64,000 nucleotides of DNA from Simmondsia chinensis. Its lineage: Eukaryota > Streptophyta > Magnoliopsida > Caryophyllales > Simmondsiaceae. The stretch is from the NCBI GenBank assembly GCA_018398585.1, contig JAGTTD010000005.1:39248750-39312749 (forward strand). Direction: 5' to 3'. Below are positions 43,682-54,035 of the stretch, piece after piece. The stretch's first letter is position 1, and the number at the start of each line of letters is the position of its first letter. Both the position numbers and the translations under genes were made by a program. The notes below the pieces were generated by a model. It was not told where the DNA came from. It did not search any database and worked only from the letters and a program-made list of their open reading frames with translations.

Positions 43682-43822
43682 CCAATAACAACAATAAATC
43701 CAGTGTCTCCAAGGGTTCCCGCATGAGCAGGGTCTGGGGGTAGATGTACGCAGCCTTCCCCCTTGAAGGGGCTACCCAGAAGGGAGGCTGTTTCCGAGGA
43801 CCCCCGGCCTGAAAAGCTGGTC
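43682..43822 (-). mobile_element. SINE/LINE tail element
   Basis: AACAACAATAAATCCAGTGT, GGGTCTGGGGGTAGATGTAC, GCAGCCTTCCCCCTTG and GACCCCCGGCCTG. Sequence beyond 43822 resembles the GCATG-rich 5' part seen next to other copies, so the insertion may extend to about 43905. Confidence 0.8.
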
Positions 43823-43905
43823 CGAAGCATTGGGCTAAAGACCTGGTAATAGGAGAAGCATCAAAAGCATGAGTAGGGTAAAACAAACGGTGAGCAAAAC
43901 AATAG

Positions 43906-44480
43906 ACTCAGAGCATGCCACATAAAAATGGGATATAACTGATGTGATATAGAGCATGACTATATTTGTGTTTTTTTTTTGTATGCTACATCAGTTTTTT
44001 CTATTAAATCTTGAGAATACAAAAAAATTAGTCATGTTTTGACAAAAAATACATATATATTAGCAAAATAATATTCATGTTGGCATTTTTCAACAAGAGA
44101 AATCATCACTTTATAATAGTGATACATATATATTCTTCATGTCAAGTTCTACATCAATAATTTTATTTAACTCTATCAAATTTTGGCGAAAAATATTTGA
44201 TTCATAAAATTCATGAACTTCTAATTTGGTGATAAAATTTTAAAACTTCAAAGTACATTATTGTATATTAATAATAAATTTAAAATACCTATGTAATAAA
44301 TATTCAGATTCTGAGATGCCTAATTGATAGCTTCCTTGTAATATTATATAACAATTCAAAATGATAAAAATTTTTCTATCGAAACAATGATAGAGTAACA
44401 TCGGACGATCATTTAGTCCAATACCTGTCAGGTGTCATGACATTCAAGGTTTTCATTTCAATCTGATTCGATCAATATTC
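43906..44480. other. AT-rich intergenic stretch, no gene seen
   Basis: No open frame with recognisable similarity and no repeat with clear ends. Confidence 0.4.
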
Positions 44481-45147
44481 GCATGATGATTACCGTTGAA
44501 AGTTTAATGCCACTTGGAATAACAACTTTCCCTATTTTACAAATGATGCAATTTTCCCTCCATTGGGAGAAAACCTTTTCCATTGAAAAAAAATTTTCCA
44601 CCAAAAAATGTGAGCCAGACGAGCTCAAGATGAAAATTTATTTTTATAATATCATTTTCTCTCAAAACAAAGGAAGCCTAATTAAAAAATGACAATTTTT
44701 CTATGTGATTATTTTAAAAAAAACCCAAATGTAAACAAACTTATAAAACACTGGGGATCAACTCAGTAAATATCCTTAGTTTTATTTTATAAGTATAAAA
44801 CTTAAGATATCATATTATGTAGAAACTATTTATTTTGTTTAATTCGTTTAAAAATATATTTATTAAAGGGTACTTTTATTATTTTATTATAGCATTAATA
44901 AAAAAATAGGTGGCATAATAATTTACCAATAAAAAATTATTACATAAAAGAGAAACTTTTTACAAATACGATATAAATTTAATTGCCTTTTTACTAATTT
45001 AAAAATACGAAGATCCTTCTTGTTTTAAAAAATTTATGAGTACTAAAATATAAATAATCATTGTTATGTTTTGGACTTCCATTTAGTTTTGGTTCCTCTT
45101 CATCCCACTTCCCCACACCCCCACAAGATAACCACCGAGGGTTGACC

Positions 45148-48100
45148 ATGTCAGCGCCGCTGAGATGGTGTCTCAGCCCCTTTCTCTCTCCTCGCCTCCC
45201 ACTCCGCCGCCTTCCCACAACCCCTCGCCGCCTCTCCACGGCGGTGCCGGCGGCATCTCCGCCGTCGACTAGCTGGAGCAACAGGGTGGGGGAAATCAAC
45301 GGGGGAGGAGAAGTAAAGGGGGAGTTGTGGTTGTATAATACAATGAGTAGGCAAAGGGAGTTGTTTGAGAGTAAGGTGAAGGGTGAAGTGGGTATGTATG
45401 TTTGTGGGGTTACTGCTTATGATTTTAGTCATATTGGTCATGCTCGTGCTTATGTTACCTTTGATGTTCTCTACAGGTTTGTAAGTTTGTTCAAATTGGT
45501 TCTTTTATCTTTTTGTTTGAAGTTGTCCTTCGTGTTTTATTTTGTGACCGTAGAGCGAAATTAATGATGGGTCATCGCAAGGTGGAGTAATAAAGGGGGA
45601 TTTGTGGTTTTACAATACAATAATTCTTCATGTCAGTTTCCAAAGTTTGTTCAAATTAGTTATTTATCTCTATTTGTTTGAAATAGTCCTTTATGTTTAT
45701 TCATGACTAAAACTGCATTGAGAAGGTTTTGTGGCTCGCTGTGCGGTAATTACATTGAGGAGGGTTTGCGGGTTACTATGTAGTAGCTACATTGAGAACT
45801 GGTGGCTCGCCACACAGTAGGTATATTAAGGAGGGTTTGTGGGTCCCTGTACAATAGCTACATTTAAGAGGTCTGGTGGGTCACTGTGCAATAGCTATAT
45901 TCAAGAGGATTGGTGGGGCACCATGCAGTAGTTACACTAAGGAGGGTTGATAGGTTACCGTGCAATGGCTAGATTGAGAAGGGCTGGTGGCTTATCATGT
46001 AGTAGCTATATTAAGGAGGTTGAGTGATTTATTGTGCAATAGTCATCTCGAATTTCAGTATATCGGGTTGGGTTATTACCAACTTGGGCTAGATTTAATT
46101 AGGGTCAGGTCAATTCGAGTTCTGGTCATTCAAGTTGGGTGGTTTTGAGTTTCGGGTCAAATTTAGGTCGGCTTGGGTGTTTCAATTTTGAGGCATCTTG
46201 GGTTTTAGGTTAAGTGAATTGGATCATTTTAGGTTTCAGGTTTCTAGAGTTCATATGAAATTACAATTCGTTCCCCTCACTTCGAGGAATTGGAATGTAT
46301 AATTTTTAGAAAAAACCCAATTCCATGGAATTGTGCAGCTGAATTCCAACATATGAACCAAATAACACAATTGGAGTGTTGGATTCCAATTTCAGTTTCA
46401 ATCTGAATTCCATATACCAATTACATGCGCTAAACATGATCTTGGCTGCCATAAGATGCCTATGTGAGTTTGGTTTGTGTAATGAAGTATGCAACTCGTG
46501 TATGTTCATTTAAAGGTGATTTCCGAAATACCCTGACTTGCATGATGCGACTTCTATTGACGTTTCACAGGTATTTCAAGTATTTGGGATATCAAGTATG
46601 TTATGTTCGAAACTTCACCGATGTTGATGACAAGGTCAGTCCATTTCATACCGTGCTCATCTTTAGATGCTTGCATCTCTATTTAATATAAGTTCGCCGG
46701 AATCTTGGACGTTCAAGTCATGCAACACTTAGAGTTGCAGAGATGTATCTGCTTAATTCCGAAATCGACCCAGTAGACCCTTCTCATCTAGGGTGTGGTC
46801 TTCTGCTGATTTATGTATGTTGTAGGGTTTTAGCTGCCTCGAACTTTGTATCCTCCTTTTAGAATCACGGTGAAAGCTTTCATGGGGGAACATGGGGGCG
46901 AATTTGTCGTCAATTTTCCCTCAACTTAAGGGTTGTCCAATTAAATTTGTGTTATTATTTCTCTTTCCCTATTCGCAATTTCATGCAGATCATTTATTTG
47001 GCATTTAAATCGGACTTAGCTTTTGGGTATTTGCCCATAAAGTATCATATGTTTATTTCATTTTGCATTTTATTTGCAATATTGTGACACTTAGTACATT
47101 TGCACCAACTGTCTAATACATGTCTACAGGATGCCTGAGTCGAATTTTCAAATTCTGTAGATAATTGCTAGAGCCAATGAATTGGGAGAAGATCCAATAG
47201 AGTTGAGCCTGCGTTTTTGTGATGAGTTCCTAAAAGATATGTCTTATCTTCATTGTCTACCTCCTACGATAGAACCTCGGGTCTCCGATCACATACCACA
47301 AATCATCAACATGATTAAACAGGTATCTCTTAGTGTTCGGTTTAAGTTTATCCTTTGATTTATGTCGTCTCTTAAATATCAGATCTCCATAACACAAACG
47401 AATTTTATTTTTTTTGCATTTCAGGCCCCGTGTGGTTCAAAGGAAAGCATTTTTCTTACAAAAAATCTGTCTTTTTAGTTATAAAAAATGGTTTCATTCT
47501 ATAAATGTGTATGGGGTTCACAGTTTGCCAAGTTGAGGTCGAAGTGAGGCATAATGCTGTAAGATCTCTACGGAATGAAAGAAATGTTTTCCCCTTCCGT
47601 TGAGAGGAAATCAATTTTTCCTCATAGAGGAAAACATTTTCCATATTTATGGTGGTGGTTATGAAGTTATGCAAAGAAACAACAAAATTTAGACATAAAA
47701 GGTTTTTGTTAGAATATTGTTTTTTCAGATTAGGATTTCTGATCTATAATGTTTTTATATCTGCAGATTATTGATAATGGGTATGCCTATATAGTTGATG
47801 GAGATGTGTACTTTTCTGTGGAAAGATTTCCGGAGTATGGACGATTATCGGGACGCAAATTGGAAGATAATCGAGCTGGCGAGCGCGTGGCCGTTGACTT
47901 GAGGAAGAGAAATCCTGCTGATTTTGCTCTATGGAAAGTATGTATGTATATCGAATAATTTCTGCTTCATGCATATCCCTATGAACTATGATATTGTCGT
48001 AGCCTGAAATGTGATTTTAGATCCATTATGTACCCATTTATGCTTTGCACTTTAAAATTGTGTATCCAATGTGGTATTTGTACCTAGACCGCAAACTTTT

Positions 48101-51100
48101 ACGCCTTGGTTATGCTCGGTCTGAATCTTTTTCAATGCGGTTACACTAATTTTTTGGATTAAGTTCGATTGGATTATCAAGTATTATTTATGCCTTTAAT
48201 TTTTGATTTTTAGAAAATTGGAAAATTGAGATCTACCCCCCCAGACCTTGCTTATATGGGAGCCCTTTCAGGCACTGGAATTGTTGTTGTAGAAAATTGG
48301 AAAATTGAGATCACTTGAAAACATTTTCCAGTTTTTTGTATTGGGAAAATGTTGTATGCTTCTCAGGTTGCGGTTCCTCGGAAATAGTCTTTCTTTAGGG
48401 TAGCATCCTAAAGGGGTAAGGCTGCATCCCCCCCCACCCCCCCTCCCCCCACCAAAAAAAAAAAAAAAAAAAAAAAAAATCCCCTGCATATGCGGGAGCC
48501 CTTGAGGCACTGGGTTCGTTGTTGTTGTATTGGGAAAATGTTAACGATTGTGCGCTTCTATTTCCCAAATGGAAAATAGAAAAGGAAACCGGAGATGTAG
48601 AGGAAAACTAAAAATGCAAAATGAGAATTGTTTTATTTTCTTAACATGGCCTTCAGGTTACTTAAAGTTTCTACATTTAAATTAGATATATGAGCCATTA
48701 GATGCGTGTCGCTGCCTTTTGCAGTCGGGAAAAGAAGGCGAGCCATTTTGGGAAAGTCCATGGGGTGCTGGAAGACCTGGTTGGCACATTGAATGCAGTG
48801 CCATGAGCGCCGCATATTTGGGTTACTCCTTCGACGTACACGGTGGCGGGATGGACCTAATGTTTCCGCACCATGAAAACGAAATTGTTCAGAGTTGTGC
48901 CGCTTGTCACGAAAGTCATATACGCTACTGGGTACACAATGGATTCGTCACAGTCGACTCTGAGAAGATGTCCAAGTCTCTCGGAAATTTCTTCACAATT
49001 CGTCAGGTAAGAGGATTTTGGTACGGCCAATTGTTGCCCTTTTATCACGATCTTTCTCTAGAGAGATTATTGTTGTACTTAGGGTCGATCCCGAAATTTT
49101 AGGGGGTCCTTTTTGGGTAACAAAGGTGTTATGTTCAACCTAAGTACATCTCGAGTAATCCGTTTTATATTGTGATACTGACTAATATGTCATAGATAAG
49201 TTGGTACTTCTCCAATTATGAATGACGATGTATGGGAGAACCAAATTGATAGTATAATTGATTTTCAAAATGGGCCCTTAACAAATTGGGGGCGACAGTT
49301 GCTTGGAGTTTTGACTGGTCTTGGCTATAGTTATTTGAATATAAACTTTAACAATGATTCATCTTCCAGGTTATCGATCTCTACCATCCGTTAGCTTTGA
49401 GACTTTTCTTGATGGGTACCCATTATCGTTCTCCAGTTAATTACTCGGATGCACTGCTTGAACATTCATCTGAACGCATTTTTTACATATACCAGGTATG
49501 TTGTCATGGTTAATTATCTTTATTATTATGGAAACGCGGTTTTCCAATATAATGGACACCTCTTCTTTTCATTACTTCCTTATTTTTTTGGATAATTAAA
49601 CGAATACAGGACCTATGATACATAGCAGGGCCCAACTACAAGCAGCAAGGCCCCAAAGAGAAAAACGAGCTGAAACATCATCAGTTCCTTATACTTCTAC
49701 TTTTTCGATGAACAAGATTTGCAAGTGGTTCTTTACTTTGGTCCCTGTCATAATTAGTAAAATACGGTACAAGGATTAAATAAAATTCAATATGTATGTG
49801 TATTATTAGGCTTTATACTTGAACATTTCGGTCAAAAGTTCATTAGGTTTAAAAAAACATGCATATTGATACATCCATATCTAAAACAACTAATTTTTTT
49901 AAATTATGAACAAACTGTAGAGAGATTCTGTGATAGTGTTAGGCATATTAGTGGTAGCAAGAATTATAATACATACTACAAGATAGAGTATAATCAATAA
50001 TTTGGGAGCTAAAGTGAATCTAGCAAGTATAGAATATGGATACTTAATATTATTTTCAACTATTTGTATGTTTTTAAATGTTCATGCTATAAGAAGTGTA
50101 TTATACAGATAACATCAAGAGAACACGTACTTTACAGTATTGTTGCCAATTATACGTTAACACCCTTCCTTTTTAAGCAGGAAAATACAAATATATGTTG
50201 AGTACGTGTATTATACCCTTTTTTACTAACATACTCCCTATAGAACTACAAGTATTGTCTTCTAAACATGTGTTCTTTTATCCAATTGATTGTGCAGACG
50301 TTGCATGATTGTGAGGATGCTCTGAGTCGGCATGATGGGCCGTACCAAGACGCTGCACCCGATGAAACTGTAAATTGTATCAATAAATTTAACGACGATT
50401 TTGTTTCTTCAATGTCTGATGACCTTCACACTCCAGATGTTTTGGCTGCGCTTTCTGAGCCATTAAAATGCATCAATGATCTCCTGCATACTCGTAAGGT
50501 ACATACTTTCTGACTTTTTTCTTTAGAATGGTTAGGAGGTACAAAATTGCCAGGGCGACTAACGTTTCGCTGATGGGGGAGATGAGCTTCAAACTCAAGA
50601 CTTCATGCGATTGGCCATTACTTATGGTTTTTTTCAATATCTCCGGAATGCTTATATTTGGTATTTGTATTTACCAAAATAAACTTATATACTTATTATC
50701 CCTACAAGTTAGCACCATGTAGGGTTAATGCTGCATATATCTTACCCTCCTCGGACCTGCCTTGGTTGGAGTCTTTTTGAGGCACTAGATGGTGGTTGTT
50801 GTTGTTGTTGTAAACTTATAGGCTTACTTTGTTACCCAGTTGAGAAAACTATTAAAGGAGTATAACAATTAATAAATACTAGTGTTATAGCAGGGTTAAA
50901 TTTGTAAATTCAAAGCTTCTTTTTCTGAAAAAACATGTTTTTTCCTGGACGAACGCTTTTTCAGATTTTAAGGGTGTTTAGTCTTGATAGAAAAGTACAT
51001 TTGAACAGAAAAAAAGTTATTTTTCTTCTTTTGAGCCGAAGTAGGAGAATAATGCTTCTCCTTAAAGCAGCAGAAGATGGCAAAATTAGAAATTTTTTAG

Positions 51101-52859
51101 ACAAAAATATTTTTATTAATAGCACTTTTACAAAAGTACTTTACAATGCTGGCTCATTTTTTCAACAACTTGGTTGCTTTGACATTTAGCATTAGCAATA
51201 ATAATGCCTAAAAAAAATGTATGGTGGTTCATTCCATTTTTTTTTTTGGCAAAAATAAAACTTAAAAGCAACTTACAAATATTTTTTTTTTTTTTTTGGG
51301 AGAATTGCCTACATGCCTTGTTTTTATCTATTCCACTCTCATGGTTTGTTGTGGACCCAAGTGGCAATACAATTATAAGGGATCTCCATCACCGGATCCC
51401 ATTAGAACTCCGAAGTTAAGTGTGCTTGGGCGAGAGTAATACCAGGATGGGTGACCTCTTGGGAGGTCCTTACCCTCAGGTTGGGGGTACTGGGAAACAG
51501 CCTCTCTTCAGGTTAACACCCTGAAGGGAGAAGGCTGCGTACATTCGCTCCCCCCCCCCCCCAAAAAAAAAGACCCTGCGTAGGCGGGAGCCCTTGAAGC
51601 ACTGGGAATGTTCCTTTTTAATATTGTTTTCTATTTGTACTTTTTGATTTTTGAGAAACAAAGACTTGGGTTCTAAGAATCATTTTTCTTGCTTTTGATT
51701 TCCCATTTTCAATTTTTTCTCAAACTAAGAAAAATTAACAAAACTTAAAAGAAGAAGAAAATATATCTAAAATAAAGTTTTTTAGTTTAAAAAAAAAAAA
51801 AAAAAAACCTCAGAGGGGGGGGAAGTAATGTCACGCAAGCCCTAATCCACTTTGCTTGGCTAATTACTTCTGCTAACAACCACAACCACCACCCATTGCC
51901 TCATAGAGGCTCTAGCCCCGGCAAGATCTGGGGGGATAAGATGTACGTAGTCTTACTCTACAAGGTGCTATTACGAAGCGAGGCTGTTTCCAAAGGGCCC
52001 TCAATCTTAAAAAGAAAAAAAAGAAAAAAAAGCAACAATATGAAAAACAGAGTCAAAATTTATCAGAACTTTCCATTAAGTTCCCTCGTTAAGTTCTGAT
52101 GACATCGGAATTATACAGGGAAAGAAGCAGGCATTTCGCCTCGAATCAATTGCAGCTCTAGAGAAGACTATCAGAAATGCACTGTCCATACTAGGATTGA
52201 TGCCGTCAAGTTATTTAGAGGTAGGGTACTGTGTTGCTAACTGGATTATAATTCAAGACCCCAAGTAATTCAAGCATTTGCTTGAGGCCCTTAATTTGTG
52301 AAGGGCCTATTTTGAAAATTTATTATATTGTTTGTATTGCATTTCACCAATTTATAGCCACCTATTCACGATACGTTGTAATGTATTTGTACATATGCGA
52401 CATAAAGGATCTTCATATTACCTAATATTATGATATAAAAGATCTATATATTAACAAATATTATAATATAACTTTTATTTTTTAACGTGTGCTTAAGTTA
52501 ATCTAGAGTCCTAGACACATCTATTACCTACGAAGGGCCTACCACTCAAAACTTGGGTTGGACCCCTAAGATTTCAAGACAGGTCCTGATTCAATCCTGC
52601 AACGTGTTATTGTGACTTCTCTATAAACAATTCGATGTCACAGGCTTTGTACGAGCTGAGAGAAAAGGCGTTGAGGCGAGCCAAGTTGAGTGAAACCGAA
52701 GTTTTGCAAAAGATTGAGGAAAGAGATGAAGCAAGAAAGAACCGGGAATACGACAAGTCAGATTCTATCAGGAAAGAATTGGCTGCTCTTGGTATCGCTC
52801 TCATGGACACTCCCCAGGGGACGACTTGGCGACCTGTGGTTCCTATTGCTGCATCTTGA
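45148..52859 (+). CDS. SYCO: Cysteinyl-tRNA synthetase, organellar type
   Basis: Class I synthetase that charges tRNA-Cys. Nine exons: 45148-45476, 46571-46634, 47161-47322, 47767-47937, 48725-49006, 49370-49495, 50298-50498, 52119-52220, 52644-52859; 1,653 nt, 550 residues. ATG 45148 lies in GACCATGTC; the first ~45 residues are rich in Ser, Arg and Pro with few acidic residues, a likely plastid/mitochondrial transit peptide. Conserved blocks: zinc ligand Cys86 in CGVTAYD, HIGH at 95-98 (SHIGHARAY), [27 protein letters not shown] and KMSKS at 323-327. The C-terminal end, [10 protein letters not shown], is typical. All junctions are GT-AG and in phase. No in-frame ATG lies nearby upstream. 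Confidence 0.94.
45717..46046. repeat. 37-bp minisatellite, nine units
   Basis: Nine consecutive units, eight of 37 bp and one of 34 bp (unit 3), with consensus pieces ATTGAGGAGGGTTTGTGGGT and CACTGTGCAATAGCTAC. Units differ at several positions, so the array is not recent. It lies wholly in CysRS intron 1. No open frame runs through it. Confidence 0.93.
46050..46250. repeat. Degenerate GGGTCAG/TTGGG-rich repeat
   Basis: ATCGGGTTGGGTTATTACC and GTTTCGGGTCAAATTTAGG phrases like those at 34390-34830. CysRS intron 1. Confidence 0.4.
47428..47711. mobile_element. MITE-like repeat, AAAGGAAA family
   Basis: GTGTGGTTCAAAGGAAAGCA at the left, GAGGAAAACATTTTCC and ACATAAAAGGTTTTTGTTAG at the right. 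CysRS intron 3, ending about 55 bp from exon 4. Confidence 0.5.
48234..48289 (+). mobile_element. 5'-truncated SINE/LINE tail, 56 bp, with 23-bp target duplication
   Basis: CCAGACCTTGCTTATATGGG, AGCCCTTTCAGGCACTGG and a TTG end. Perfect 23-bp direct repeat beginning TAGAAAATTGGAAAATTGAG at 48211-48233 and 48290-48312. CysRS intron 4. Confidence 0.9.
48354..48524 (+). mobile_element. SINE/LINE tail element with 18-bp target duplication
   Basis: TCAGGTTGCGGTTCCTCGG, GGGTAGCATCCTAAAGGGG, C-rich and A-rich runs (48427-48479), GCGGGAGCCCTTGAGGCACT and a TTG end. Flanks TTGTATTGGGAAAATGTT at 48336-48353 and 48525-48542 are identical. CysRS intron 4, only 24 bp from the previous element's duplication. 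Confidence 0.9.
49079..49345 (+). repeat. Dispersed ~300-bp repeat, plus copy
   Basis: TAGGGTCGATCCCGAAATTT, GCCCTTAACAAATTGGGGGC and TTGCTTGGAGTTTTGACTGG. CysRS intron 5, filling most of it. Confidence 0.6.
49600..50260. repeat. Dispersed AT-rich repeat (three copies in window)
   Basis: AATAATTTGGGAGCTAAAGT, GCCAATTATACGTTAACACC and TGTTGAGTACGTGTATTATA blocks recur in diverged form at 54745-55060 (AATAATTTGGGAGAGTATAA, GTGTTTAGTACATCTATTAT) and 59700-59920. Class unknown. CysRS intron 6. Confidence 0.45.
50698..50812 (+). mobile_element. SINE/LINE tail element
   Basis: CCCTACAAGTTAGCACCATG, AATGCTGCATATATCTTACC, GAGGCACTAGATGG and a GTT run. TAAACTTATA occurs on both sides. CysRS intron 7. 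Confidence 0.78.
50910..51180. mobile_element. MITE-like repeat, GGCCTGTTTGGTCAAAC family (diverged)
   Basis: GAAAAAACATGTTTTTTCC at the left; AGAAAAGTACATTTGAACAG and ACTTTTACAAAAGTACTTTA inside. CysRS intron 7. Confidence 0.5.
51379..51619 (+). mobile_element. 5S rRNA-headed SINE, copy 2
   Basis: The best conserved 5S blocks of the window: CACCGGATCCCATTAGAACT, CCGAAGTTAAGTGTGCTTGG, GCGAGAGTAATACCAGGATG and GGTGACCTCTTGGGAGGTCC. The tail follows (CCTCAGGTTGGGGGTACTGG, GGCTGCGTACATTCG, C and A runs, GGCGGGAGCCC) and ends GGGAATGTTCCTTTTT. No target duplication was found; the first ~25 nt of the head are diverged. CysRS intron 7. Confidence 0.88.
51625..51760. mobile_element. MITE-like repeat, AAACTAAAAAC family, partial
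   Basis: TTTCTATTTGTACTTTTTGA and TTTTCAATTTTTTCTCAAAC arms directly after the 5S-headed SINE. CysRS intron 7. Confidence 0.4.
51884..52008 (-). mobile_element. SINE/LINE tail element
   Basis: AACAACCACAACCACCACCC, GCCTCATAGAGGCTCTAGCC, AGATGTACGTAGTCTTACTC and AGGCTGTTTCCAAAGGGCCC. CysRS intron 7, ending about 110 bp from exon 8. Confidence 0.8.
52262..52592 (-). repeat. Dispersed ~300-bp repeat, minus copy
   Basis: GAGGCCCTTAATTTGTGAAG at one end and GACCCCTAAGATTTCAAGAC at the other, complementing the plus copies. CysRS intron 8, which is almost all repeat. Confidence 0.6.
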
Positions 52860-52893
52860 ATATGTGGTGTAGACTTGTTCAATTTATTTTGGA

Positions 52894-53193
52894 TTATTTA
52901 TCCTAGAGATCTCTGTACTTTACTTATCAAGTCAACTCAGTATTTGTGTTCTTAATTGTATCAATTTAGTCCCTGTATAAGTCACATTGTATCAACTTGG
53001 TCATTGAGTAAAATTTTTGATGGAACCTTAGTATAGTTAGGTCAACGAGTGGGGTATAGTTAGGTCAACGAGTGGGTTATTTGTATCTGACATGATTGTC
53101 CAACAAAAATGATGTCATTACCTTTAACTTCAATTTGACTGTGGGATTAAATTGATATAATGTGTAAAGTACATGGATCTCTCGTGTAAATAA
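52894..53193. mobile_element. Fold-back MITE 35 bp after the CysRS stop codon
   Basis: Left TTATTTATCCTAGAGATCTC and right (other strand) TTATTTACACGAGAGATCC are inverted; arms share TGTACTTTAC. A relative is at 18646-19022. It contains a 25-bp tandem duplication (GTATAGTTAGGTCAACGAGT, about 53032-53085). It probably forms most of the CysRS 3' untranslated region. Confidence 0.7.
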
Positions 53194-54035
53194 CCTAGTT
53201 TTTTGAACTTCAAGCAAAAGGGGACTAAATCTTGAAGTTCGAATAATAATTATTCAGATTTTTCTATGAGGACTAATATCTATTTCTGGAAAACGATGAG
53301 AGTGGTCCATTCGAGAGAACATTTTCTTTCTGTAACGATTGATCATTTCTCAAATGAATGCTCGTTTCTGGCCATTCATCAATGTACTGTGTTTCATGCA
53401 ACCGCTTGTCTTGATCTTTTGTTCTTGCAGTTTAATCAAATTGAAAATGGACCAGTACACCTATTTTTGCCCAGATGTAGGTCAGGGGAAGATTGGAAGA
53501 GTATCCTTGGGATGAAGCTCCATAACATAGGAAAGAGGAAAGATGTCTTAATATTATTGTCCATGGTTAGTGTTATTCTCTAGTGTATCTGGCTAGAAAG
53601 GAATATTAGGATTTTTAAAAATCAATATACATCAGTTAATTTCTTATGAGAAAAGGCGGTCCTTTTAGGAGCTCCTTCACAAAGAGCTTTGGGGCTTCAC
53701 TGACATGGCTTAGCTGATTTGTAAAGAGTTTAGAAGACTTTATGTTACTAATTCTTGTTTTCTGATGTGCATGGCTGTAATATAAAGGATATCTTGTCCT
53801 TAGTGCTCTATACATTCTTTCTCTCGTAATGATATTCTCTTTTCAGTAAAAAGTGCGCAGGCCCATTACCGATGAAGATTGATCATACAAACAACTTTGG
53901 TATCATTCGCTCTTTTCTACTTTGTATTATATACACTTGGGTTCTCAGAGTAATCAGTAAGGTTGTTCCACTGTAATATGGAGGGTTTAAATCTCAGACC
54001 TACTGGACCGCCCTATTTGTAAATTTGGGCTTGTA
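53194..54035. other. Convergent intergenic spacer
   Basis: Between the CysRS 3' end and the heparanase-like stop codon. Both 3' untranslated regions must end in this 1.2-kb interval. A plus frame at 53440-53583 (ENGPVHLFLPRCRSGEDW) resembles no family I recognise. Confidence 0.4.

Noticed and set aside
45061..45147. N-terminal extension of CysRS from an upstream start
   Set aside because: The open frame upstream of 45148 begins at TTG and has no ATG; ATG 45148 is the first usable start.
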